64,000 bases of DNA, from contig JAXMAN010000003.1 in assembly GCA_046350355.1 (NCBI GenBank), positions 1 to 64,000 of the forward strand, given 5' to 3'. This DNA comes from UBA966 sp046350355. GTDB lineage: Bacteria; Planctomycetota; Phycisphaerae; Phycisphaerales; SM1A02. Both the position numbers and the translations under genes were made by a program. Under the pieces are notes generated by a model, which was not told the DNA's origin, searched no databases, and saw only the letters and a list, made by a program, of their open reading frames with translations. This document shows positions 1 to 6,575 of this stretch, piece after piece; position 1 is the stretch's first letter, and each line of letters starts with the position of its first letter.

Positions 1-31
1 GCGTGGCCGCGGACCGCCGCGCCGCGACCGC

Positions 32-37
32 TACACT
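32..37 (+). promoter_or_regulatory. TANNNT -10 box, STAS gene
   Basis: TACACT lies 8 nt before the ATG at 46. There is no Shine-Dalgarno sequence between them, so a transcript starting 6-7 nt after the box would be almost leaderless. Confidence 0.5.
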
Positions 38-45
38 TTCGCTCG

Positions 46-423
46 ATGCCTCCCGCCCAGCCAAGCTATGTCAAGGTCACCCACGAGCCCGAGTGCACGC
101 GCGTCGACTTCACCGAGAAGCACATCATCGACGAGGTCGTGATCCGCGCCATCGGGAACGAGCTCACGAAGCTGATCGACGACACGCACCGCCCGCGCCT
201 GGTGATCTGCTTCAAGGGCGTGGAGCACCTCTCCTCGGCCGCGCTGGGCACGCTGATCACGGTGAACAACCGCGTGAAGGCGAAGGACGGCCACCTGCGC
301 CTCTGCGACATCAACCCGCAGATCCTGCAGATCTTCGAGATCACGAAGCTCAACCGCATCCTCAAGATCGAGAAGGACATGGCCGCCGCGAAGGCGAGCC
401 TGATCGCGGCCGCGAAGGCCTGA
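46..423 (+). CDS. STAS-domain anti-anti-sigma factor
   Basis: This 125-residue protein is a single STAS domain of the SpoIIAA/RsbV type. Such proteins bind an anti-sigma kinase and release its sigma factor; phosphorylation of one serine switches them off. The usual site is visible as HLSSAALG, with Ser63/Ser64 in the position of the phosphorylated residue. The rest follows the family pattern: an N-terminal strand region, LVICFKGV as the strand before the switch, and an amphipathic C-terminal helix ending in an alanine/lysine tail. The ATG is preceded closely by a TACACT box. The anti-sigma kinase gene starts 13 nt downstream, so the two form a partner-switch pair. No sigma factor or PP2C phosphatase gene is in view. 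Confidence 0.93.
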   Translation: MPPAQPSYVKVTHEPECTRVDFTEKHIIDEVVIRAIGNELTKLIDDTHRPRLVICFKGVEHLSSAALGTLITVNNRVKAKDGHLRLCDINPQILQIFEITKLNRILKIEKDMAAAKASLIAAAKA

Positions 424-436
424 AGGCTCACGCGCG

Positions 437-883
437 ATGTCCGCCGAACGGTCATCACATCCGTCGCATGGTGCGCGCTTCGAGCGCACCTGGACGCTCC
501 TGGAGCAGCGCGAGTCCGTCGAGCGCGTCCAGCATGACGTCGCCGAGGCGCTGGCCAAGGCCGGCTACGGCGAGGCCGCCGCGTTCGCGATCCGCCTGGC
601 CCTGGAGGAGGCGCTCGTCAACGGCTTCCGCCACGGCAACAAGGGCGACCCGGACAAGCAGGTGACGGTGCGCTGCTCGATCGATCCCAAGACCGTCGCG
701 CTCGAAGTCGAGGACGAAGGCGAGGGCTTCGACCCTGGCAGCGTTCCGGATCCGACCGCGGAGGAGAACATCGAGATCCCCTCGGGACGCGGCATCATGC
801 TGATGCGGGCGTACATGAGCAGCGTGGAGTATCTGCCGCCGGGGAATCGGTTGCGCATCGTGTATTCGCGCGAAGGGAAGTAA
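437..883 (+). CDS. Anti-sigma serine kinase (RsbW/SpoIIAB-like HATPase)
   Basis: This 148-residue GHKL-type ATPase should bind a sigma factor and phosphorylate the STAS protein encoded just upstream. The ATP-binding boxes are present: an N box with LEEALVNG around residues 56-63 (Asn62 for Mg-ATP), a G1 box EDEGEGFDPG at 92-101, and a G2 box SGRGIMLM at 116-123. The region between G1 and G2 forms the expected ATP lid. Length is normal for the family. It is co-transcribed with the STAS gene (13-nt gap) and followed by a long gene-free stretch. The target sigma factor is not encoded nearby, so what the switch controls cannot be told. Confidence 0.93.
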   Translation: MSAERSSHPSHGARFERTWTLLEQRESVERVQHDVAEALAKAGYGEAAAFAIRLALEEALVNGFRHGNKGDPDKQVTVRCSIDPKTVALEVEDEGEGFDPGSVPDPTAEENIEIPSGRGIMLMRAYMSSVEYLPPGNRLRIVYSREGK

Positions 884-947
884 CGCGAGGACGTCGGTGG
901 CCGGGGGGTGCGCGGCGGAGGCTGCGCGGGGTGCGCCTTTTGACGGT

Positions 948-1041
948 CGTGGAACGCGCCGTGGGCGCGGGCTTCGCGGCGCGGGGCGTCGCGTGGTTCG
1001 TGGAACGCGCCGTGGGCGCGGGCTCCGCGGCGCGGGGCGTC
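948..1041. repeat. 43-bp direct repeat, two copies
   Basis: Positions 948-990 and 999-1041 are the same 43-bp sequence with one mismatch (T/C), at a 51-bp period. The second copy runs into the left arm of the structured element that starts at 1015. Confidence 0.85.
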
Positions 1042-1202
1042 CGTGCTCCGCGGACGGCCTCGCTCCACCAGGTTCCGCTTCGGCCTCGTGGGCGCATCAT
1101 GCTGCGGCGGAGCGACCCGAGGAGTATTCGGTGACGCCTCGTGCCGCAGCATGCTGCTTTACGCCGCTGCGCACGGACGCCCCGCGGCGCTGCGCCCGCG
1201 CC
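1015..1202 (+). repeat. Structured element, copy 1
   Basis: The outer arms 1015-1046 and 1171-1202 are inverted repeats matching at 29 of 32 positions. The core 1042-1174 is 133 nt, the same length as its inverted partner at 1460-1592. Inside the core a 10-bp stem pairs 1099-1108 (ATGCTGCGGC) with 1143-1152. No protein is encoded. It could be a structured RNA or a non-autonomous mobile repeat. Confidence 0.75.
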
Positions 1203-1450
1203 TCGGGGGCGGGGCGCGGCGGGGGGCGCGTGCGCGGTGGGCGGGCCGGGACGGTTGGACGGGGGACGTGCTGGGTGCGATGTACCCCCCGGATGCTGGA
1301 GGCATGTGGTGGGTGGGTGCGCCTGTGGCGGGTTGTTGGCGCGCAGCCTGTGTTGCACAGCGTGTGGGTCGCGCGAGCGGCGGCACGACCGGCGCTTGCA
1401 GTCAACATTCCGCGAGCACAAACGACCGCTTGGGGGGCGCGACCAGGGGC

Positions 1451-1600
1451 GGCGGCAGCGTGCGCAGCGGCGTAAAGCATCGCGCTGTCGGGCGTGGTGG
1501 ATCCGATCGCGCCTCGGGTCGTTCCGCCGCAGCGCGATGCGCCCACGAGGCCGCAGCGGAACCTGGTGGAGCAAGGCCGTCCGCGGAGCACGCTGCCGCC
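1451..1600 (-). repeat. Structured element, copy 2 (inverted)
   Basis: The reverse complement of 1460-1592 matches copy 1: 5 mismatches over the first 81 nt, a variable middle, then 19 identical nt. A perfect 13-bp outer stem (1451-1463 with 1588-1600) takes the place of copy 1's longer arms. An 11-bp inner stem pairs 1477-1487 with 1530-1540. Both stems differ in sequence from copy 1 but pair again, which supports a conserved fold. Confidence 0.75.
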
Positions 1601-1675
1601 GCCCCAGCGCCCCCCAACCGGGGAGGTTCGAAAGCACCCGGTCTCGGTCCTTCCCACGTCAAGCCGACGCGGTGC

Positions 1676-2584
1676 CTATGCCTTCAATGCCACCGCCCGC
1701 GCGAGGTGCACCCACTCTTCGGGGGTCAGCGTCTCGGGCCGGCGGGTGGGGTCGATGCCGGCCGCGGCCACGGCCTCGCGGCCGAGGATCGTGCCGAGCT
1801 GCTTGCGCCGCTGGCTGAAGGTGCGCTGCACGAAGGAGCTGAAGGGGTCCCACGGATCGAAGGGCCGCTCGCTGGCCGGGCGCGGGTGGACGGCGACCAT
1901 CGCGCTGGTGACCTTCGGGGCGGGCCAGAAGCAGCCCGGGGGCAGGACGGCGATCTGCTCGACGCGTGCGAGGAGTGCCATCGTGACGCTGATGGGGCCG
2001 TAGGCGTCGGTGCCGGCGCGGGCGTGGAGGCGGTCGGCGACCTCGCGCTGGATCGTGACGAACTGGCCGCGGCACTCCGGGTGGCGCTCGAGCAGCGTGG
2101 CCATGAGCGGCGTCGCGGCCTGGTAGGGGAGGTTGGCGACGAGCGTGAAGGGGCGACCGGCGAGCGCCTGCAGCAGCGCGGGGGCGAGCGCGTGCTTGTG
2201 GGCGAGGCAGTCGGCCTCGATCAGGTGCAGGCGGCCGGGGCGGCGGGGGAGCGCGGCGGCGGCGGCGGCGGCGCCGCCGGAAAATATGCCGGGCATGCCC
2301 GGCATATTTTCCGCGCGGTCGGCGTTGCGGGCGCGGACGATCGCGGCCATGTCGCGGTCGAGCTCGCAGGCGATGACTTCGCAGCCGGCGTCCAGCAGGG
2401 TCTCGGTGAGCGTGCCGGTGCCGGGGCCGACCTCGAGGACCAGCGCGCCCGGCTCGAGGGCCGCGGCGGCGACCAGGCGGCGGAGCTGGTTCTGGTCGTG
2501 GAGGAAGTTCTGGCCCAGCGCGTGCTTGGGGCGCAGGCCGCGCGCGGCGAGTTCGGAGCGGATCTCGGAGAGGGTCTGCGGCAT
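1676..2584 (-). CDS. rsmA: 16S rRNA A1518/A1519 dimethyltransferase RsmA, with palindrome insertion
   Basis: RsmA (KsgA) dimethylates two adjacent adenines near the 3' end of 16S rRNA during small-subunit assembly. The 302-residue product has KHALGQNFL near the N-terminus, the SAM-binding motif EVGPGTGTL (51-59), CELD (74-77), EADCL (123-127) and the catalytic NLPY (151-154). PAPKV and the small C-terminal domain follow. Residues 91-102 (ENMPGMPGIFS) are encoded by a perfect 36-bp palindrome. It lies in the loop between the strand ending in ELD and the strand leading to EADCL, where other RsmA proteins have no such peptide. A run of alanines and glycines follows. The gene begins 17 nt after the rny stop and is probably in its operon. 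All catalytic motifs are intact, so I expect it to be functional. Confidence 0.95.
   Translation of the reverse strand: MPQTLSEIRSELAARGLRPKHALGQNFLHDQNQLRRLVAAAALEPGALVLEVGPGTGTLTETLLDAGCEVIACELDRDMAAIVRARNADRAENMPGMPGIFSGGAAAAAAALPRRPGRLHLIEADCLAHKHALAPALLQALAGRPFTLVANLPYQAATPLMATLLERHPECRGQFVTIQREVADRLHARAGTDAYGPISVTMALLARVEQIAVLPPGCFWPAPKVTSAMVAVHPRPASERPFDPWDPFSSFVQRTFSQRRKQLGTILGREAVAAAGIDPTRRPETLTPEEWVHLARAVALKA
2278..2313. repeat. 36-bp perfect palindrome inside rsmA
   Basis: All 18 base pairs match about the centre at 2295/2296. The half-sequence runs CGGAAAATATGCCGGGCA. It is AT-richer than its surroundings, is a multiple of 3 long, and has no stop codon in any of the six frames. 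It encodes ENMPGMPGIFS in the rsmA frame. A near copy is at 4612-4645. Confidence 0.95.
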
Positions 2585-2601
2585 CGCGGGCCCGCAGCGC
2601 C

Positions 2602-4173
2602 TCAGCGCGCGGTGGCTTCGGCGCGGACCTCGCGCAGGACGGTCACCTTGATCTCGCCGGGGAAGGTCATCTCCTTCTCGACCTTCTTGGCGATCTCCTG
2701 CGCGATCTGGAAGGCGTACGCGTCGTCCGCCTGCTTCGCGTCGACGATGACGCGCACCTCGCGGCCGGCCTGGATGGCGTACGCCTCCTCGACGAAGCGG
2801 TGCTCGCGCGCGATGCCCTCGAGCTGCTCCAGCCGCTTGATGTACATCTCCATGCTCTCGCGGCGCGCGCCGGGGCGGGCGCCGCTGACCGCGTCGGCGG
2901 CCATGACGATGGGCGTGTACGGCGTGGTGGCGGGGATGTCCGCGTGGTGGCCGCCGGCGGCGTTGAGCACCGCCTCGCTCTTCTCGCCGTGCTTGCGCAG
3001 GAACTCCATGCCGATGGCGGGGTGGCCGCCCTCCATCTCGTGGTCCATCGCCTTGCCGATGTCGTGCAGGAAGCCCGCGCGACGCGCGACCTGCCCGTCG
3101 AGCCCGAGCTCGTCCGCGATCATCTGCGAGAGGAAGGCGACCTCGATGGAGTGGCGCAGGACATTCTGCCCGTAGCTGGTGCGGAAGCTGAGCTTGCCCA
3201 TCGCCTCGACGATCTTGGGGTGCAGTCCGCGGATGTTGGTCTCCAGCAGCGCCGCCTGGCCTTCCTTCTGGATGCGCTCGTTGATGTCGCGGGTGACCTG
3301 CGAGACCAGCTCCTCGATCCGCGTGGGATGGATGCGGCCGTCGGCGACCAGGCGCTGCAGCGTCTCCGACGCGATCGCCTGGCGGACCTTGTCGAAGCAG
3401 GAGACGCTGATGACGCCCGGGGTGTCGTCGACGAGGATGTCCGCGCCGGTGGCGCGCTCGATCGCGCGGATGTTGCGCCCCTCGCGGCCGATGATGCGGC
3501 CCTTGACATCGTCGCTGGGGATCTTGATCGTGCGGATCGTGGCCTCGCTCACATTCTCCGAGGCGTAGCGCTGGATGGCCAGGAGGGTGATCTGCCGGGC
3601 CTTGTCGCGGGCCTCGCGCTCGGCGTCCTCGACGATCTTCTGGGAGAGGACGGCGGCATCGTGGGCGGACTGCTCGCGGACCTGGTCGAGGTAGGCCGCG
3701 CGGGCCTCCTCCCGGGTCATCTGCGCGACCCGCTGGAGCTGCTCGGCGATGGATTCGCGCAGGCGCTTGGCCTCCTCGCCGGCCGCGCGCAGGCGCTCCT
3801 CGGTCTCCTCGAGCTGTTGCTCCCGGCGGTCGAGCTTCTGCTCGCGCTGGCCGATCTGCTCGAGCTTGCGGTCGAGGGTCTCCTCGCGGCGCTCGGCGCG
3901 GATCTGGCTGGCCTTGATCTCGGCGAGCGCGGTCTGGACCTCGCGGTCGAAGGCGGCGCGGCGCTCGGCGGCGGCCTTCTGGGCGTCGAGCTCGACGGTC
4001 TTGGCGCGCGCCTCGGCCTGCGCTTCGGCGGCGGCGAGGATGCGGTCGGCCTCTCCGCGGCTGCGGGAGACGGACCGGCTCGAGTAGCGCGCGACGACGC
4101 CCCACATGACGGCGGCGCCCACGCCCACGGCGAGCAGGTCCGTCACGATGAGGAGCCAGATGTCCACTTGCAT
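2602..4173 (-). CDS. rny: Ribonuclease Y
   Basis: RNase Y is a membrane-anchored endoribonuclease that starts mRNA decay. The 523-residue protein has the full family layout: an N-terminal membrane helix (about 4-28), a long charged coiled coil (about 35-190), a KH RNA-binding domain with GRIIGREGRN at 225-234, and an HD phosphodiesterase domain with FLHDIGKA (His370-Asp371). Length is normal. The ATG at 4173 has a clear Shine-Dalgarno GGAGG 5 nt upstream (4179-4183), unlike most operon heads here. rsmA follows after 17 nt, linking mRNA decay and ribosome maturation in one transcript. The 488-bp upstream gap would allow a long regulated leader. Confidence 0.96.
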   Translation of the reverse strand: MQVDIWLLIVTDLLAVGVGAAVMWGVVARYSSRSVSRSRGEADRILAAAEAQAEARAKTVELDAQKAAAERRAAFDREVQTALAEIKASQIRAERREETLDRKLEQIGQREQKLDRREQQLEETEERLRAAGEEAKRLRESIAEQLQRVAQMTREEARAAYLDQVREQSAHDAAVLSQKIVEDAEREARDKARQITLLAIQRYASENVSEATIRTIKIPSDDVKGRIIGREGRNIRAIERATGADILVDDTPGVISVSCFDKVRQAIASETLQRLVADGRIHPTRIEELVSQVTRDINERIQKEGQAALLETNIRGLHPKIVEAMGKLSFRTSYGQNVLRHSIEVAFLSQMIADELGLDGQVARRAGFLHDIGKAMDHEMEGGHPAIGMEFLRKHGEKSEAVLNAAGGHHADIPATTPYTPIVMAADAVSGARPGARRESMEMYIKRLEQLEGIAREHRFVEEAYAIQAGREVRVIVDAKQADDAYAFQIAQEIAKKVEKEMTFPGEIKVTVLREVRAEATAR

Positions 4174-4526
4174 AGCCGCCTCCTGCCAGAACTGGCGGAG
4201 CGCCCTGACTGGGGGCGGCCGACCGACGCCGCGTGCGCGGCGGATCCTCTAGCGACGGTGGATGCGGCAGCCCGTCGCGCCCGCGCAGGAGCGCGGGAGT
4301 CGGCGGGGAGGTGGACTCATGGGGTGGGAGGTCCGAGGCTCGGGACGCATCGCGGATCCGTGTGTCGCTGTCAGATCTATCAGCGTGCGTCCGGGGCGGT
4401 GCCCGCGGTCGGCCGGTTGGCCCGCGCGCTGCCGGCGAGCCCGGTCGGCTCCCGCCATCGGGAGGCGTCCAAGCTCGACGGATGGTCGGTCGGGCCGGCC
4501 GTCAGACCGAGCGCCGCCGGATGAAA

Positions 4527-4554
4527 CCGGAGCCCCCAGAGGCGGGGGCGCCGG
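4527..4554 (-). terminator. GC hairpin, possible terminator of the ABC permease transcript
   Basis: On the minus strand CCGG-C-GCCCCC, a 6-nt loop, then GGGGGC-T-CCGG forms a strong hairpin followed by TTTC. It lies about 110 nt past the permease stop. The U-tract is short, so termination is only plausible. Confidence 0.4.
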
Positions 4555-4611
4555 GAAGAGTGCGCATTGTCGGGGATCAGGGGGGTCCGGTCAATCGGGC
4601 GCCCGGGTGCC

Positions 4612-4645
4612 GGAAAATATGCCGGGCATGCCCGGCATGTTTTCC
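4612..4645. repeat. Second copy of the rsmA palindrome
   Basis: This 34-bp inverted repeat differs from the copy in rsmA by one base (G at 4639, giving one G-T pair). Thirty consecutive bases are shared (4609-4638 with 2276-2305). It starts 17 bp beyond the stop of the ABC permease gene and is not followed by a U-tract. Confidence 0.95.
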
Positions 4646-4661
4646 CGGGCCGCCCCGGGGC

Positions 4662-6479
4662 TCAGTTGGTGCCGGCCAGCTTGCGGACGGTGAACATGAA
4701 GGTCTTCTTCATGGCCCCGTGCATGGCGTAGACGACCACGGCGCCGCCCACGGCCGCCGCCAGGCTGCCCACCAGGAGGCCGGCGCGCAGCACTTCCATC
4801 CCGGACTCCAGGCTGCGCTCGGCCATCTGCTCGGGGTTCACGACCGTGGCGACCAGGTTCAGGGGTGTCAGCGCGTTCACGAAGGCGCCGACCCCCGAGA
4901 GGCTCCCGCCCGAGGCGAGCCCGCACAGCCCCAGGACGCCCGCCACGATGCCGGTCACGAAGACCGCGCCGACGGCGCTGGAGATCGTCCCCTTGCTCTT
5001 GATCGACCAGTTGAGCCCGATCATCACCGCGACCGCCGTGAAGGCGAGCATCACGATCGGGTACTCGATCGCCCCCTCGGGCAGGATCGCGGGCACCGAG
5101 ACGCTGCTCGCGCCCGCGGCGACCTTCACGACCGCGCCCTCCTTCGCCCCCATGCCGCCGAAGGCGACGTAGATGCCGGCGGCGGCGAGCGTCGTCGTCG
5201 GCACCAGCAGCATCGGCGCGAGGAACTGGATGAGCCCGCGCAGCTTGCCCGAGAGGTAGGGGCCCGGCTGCAGTGGCGTCGTCAGGATGATGTCGAGCGA
5301 CCCGTCCTCGCGCTCGCGGCTGACCGCGGTGGAGCTCATGTTCAGCGCGGTCAGCAGGATCACCGCCGTCTCGGCGCCGACGACCGTGCCGACCGCCAGC
5401 CGCAGCCCGGCGAGGTCGTAGACCCCGACGCGGTGCAGGATCGGCAGCGCGATGCCCGCGAGCACGCCCACGAGCACGAAGCCCCAGCGCCCGACGAGCG
5501 CGAGCATGCTCGTGCCGCGGAGCTGGCTCTCGCGCCAGGAGATCGGGTTGTTGCCGACCTGCATCGCGGCGCGCCCCTCGGCGCTGGCGGACTGCGTGAA
5601 CTTGCGCCACCAGGGCGTCTTCACGGTGCGCGTGCCCAGGCTGCGCACCCAGATCGCGCTGGCCAGCAGCATCGCGAGGGAGCTGCCGGTCGTGAGCAGG
5701 CAGTAGGTGCGCGCCGGATGGAGCATCCACATCGTGCGCAGAAAGCCGCCCTCGACGCCCGCCGGCGCCGAGTAGCTGGCGGGCAGCAGCAGCGACTCCA
5801 GCGCGAGGAAGGGGTTGAGCGGCGTGAGGAGCGTCGTCGCCTCGGTGACCGAGCCCGCGGTCACGGGCACGCGCAGCGCCTTGTCCGCGGACCAGGTCGC
5901 GAAGAGGTAGAGGACGACGGTGCTGTAGAAGATGAAGACGCTGCGCTTGCCGGCCGAGCGCGTGATGCTCAGGGTCACCGCGACCGCGCCCACGAAGAGC
6001 GCGGTGCAGGCGCTGATCAGGAAGCTGCCCCACACCGCGGTCGGGGGCACGCCGCCGAAGAACTGCGTGCTCAGCATGAGCGGCAGCGCGGCGACCAGCA
6101 GCGCGAGCACGAAGAAGAGGCGCCCGAAGAGGTTGCCGATGACGATCTGCACCCGGTTGAGCGGCGTGGTGAGCAGGATCTCCCAGGTGCGCGGGTTGCT
6201 CTCCTGCGCGATCGCGCCGGCCATGAAGAGCGGCGTGAGGACGCAGATCAGCGAGACCTGCGCGAAGGAGAGGGCGGTGAAGGCGGTCGCGCCGCGCTGG
6301 GCGAGCTCGCGCAGGGAGCCGGCGCTGCCGACCATGCCGAAGAGCAGCGCCAGCATGAGCGCCGCCAGGAACCCGGAACGGATCCAGAGGTGGCGCATCC
6401 GCCGGGACCCGTTGGAGACGATGCGGAGGATGATCGGGTTGGTCGGCCCGAGATCGGAGATCCAGCGTCCCGCGGACAT
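4662..6479 (-). CDS. Double ABC-2-type transporter permease
   Basis: This 605-residue membrane protein has about twelve hydrophobic segments. It looks like two ABC-2-type permease halves joined. Each half carries the same signature before its membrane block: ESNPRTWEILLTTPL in the first and REREDGSLDIILTTPLQ in the second, both followed by a G-x-L-x-GL stretch and several helices. Such permeases export lipids, polysaccharides or drugs with a separate ATPase, but no ATPase gene is next to it. The ATG at 6479 is chosen over the TTG at 6488 because a TACGCT box (6488-6493) covers the TTG. The second palindrome lies just after the stop. Substrate unknown. Confidence 0.85.
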   Translation of the reverse strand: MSAGRWISDLGPTNPIILRIVSNGSRRMRHLWIRSGFLAALMLALLFGMVGSAGSLRELAQRGATAFTALSFAQVSLICVLTPLFMAGAIAQESNPRTWEILLTTPLNRVQIVIGNLFGRLFFVLALLVAALPLMLSTQFFGGVPPTAVWGSFLISACTALFVGAVAVTLSITRSAGKRSVFIFYSTVVLYLFATWSADKALRVPVTAGSVTEATTLLTPLNPFLALESLLLPASYSAPAGVEGGFLRTMWMLHPARTYCLLTTGSSLAMLLASAIWVRSLGTRTVKTPWWRKFTQSASAEGRAAMQVGNNPISWRESQLRGTSMLALVGRWGFVLVGVLAGIALPILHRVGVYDLAGLRLAVGTVVGAETAVILLTALNMSSTAVSREREDGSLDIILTTPLQPGPYLSGKLRGLIQFLAPMLLVPTTTLAAAGIYVAFGGMGAKEGAVVKVAAGASSVSVPAILPEGAIEYPIVMLAFTAVAVMIGLNWSIKSKGTISSAVGAVFVTGIVAGVLGLCGLASGGSLSGVGAFVNALTPLNLVATVVNPEQMAERSLESGMEVLRAGLLVGSLAAAVGGAVVVYAMHGAMKKTFMFTVRKLAGTN

Positions 6480-6487
6480 GGGACGCA

Positions 6488-6493
6488 AGCGTA
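6488..6493 (-). promoter_or_regulatory. TANNNT -10 box, ABC permease
   Basis: TACGCT on the minus strand, 8 nt before the ATG at 6479. It supports that start over the upstream in-frame TTG. Confidence 0.55.
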
Positions 6494-6575
6494 GCGCGGG
6501 GGCGCACGAGGCGCCCCCGCGCGGGGTGCGTTCGGATCACGGTCGCGCGGCGCGGCGTCGTGGCCGCGCGGGCGA

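Larger units (their letters stand above)
884..1675. other. 792-bp gene-free region with repeats
   Basis: The region lies between the convergent anti-sigma and rsmA genes. All open frames here look like chance frames of GC-rich DNA. It holds a 43-bp direct repeat (948-990 and 999-1041) and two inverted copies of a structured element (1015-1202 and 1451-1600), described separately. The spacer at about 1203-1450 shows no clear motif. Confidence 0.75.
4174..4661. other. 488-bp gene-free region before rny
   Basis: No convincing gene is present. On the minus strand this is both the downstream region of the ABC permease and the upstream region of rny. It holds the second palindrome (4612-4645), a GC hairpin (4527-4554) and the rny Shine-Dalgarno. 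A possible weak -10 (TAGATC, minus strand, 4374-4379) would give a leader of about 200 nt. Short open frames show no support. Confidence 0.6.

Noticed and set aside
1622..1634. A GGTTCGAA stretch like the T-loop of a tRNA
   Set aside because: No acceptor stem, anticodon arm or CCA-side pairing can be built around it.
1676..4105. One 809-codon frame covering rsmA and the antisense-free part of rny
   Set aside because: Only the last 302 codons are rsmA; the rest is an out-of-frame shadow of rny with Arg-rich low complexity.
4240..4252. GGATCCTCTAG, like a cloning-vector polylinker
   Set aside because: The match ends after 11 bases and the surroundings are native GC-rich DNA, so it is chance and not vector contamination.
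4249..4458. Small open frame upstream of rny (minus strand)
   Set aside because: Arg/Pro-rich composition of a chance frame in GC-rich DNA, no Shine-Dalgarno or TANNNT box near the start.
4612..4645. The second palindrome as a simple terminator of the ABC permease gene
   Set aside because: No U-tract follows on the minus strand, and the same sequence lies inside the rsmA coding region, where a terminator would be harmful.
4174..4661. Possible 6S RNA or riboswitch before rny
   Set aside because: Hairpins exist but no conserved core of a known RNA family could be recognised.
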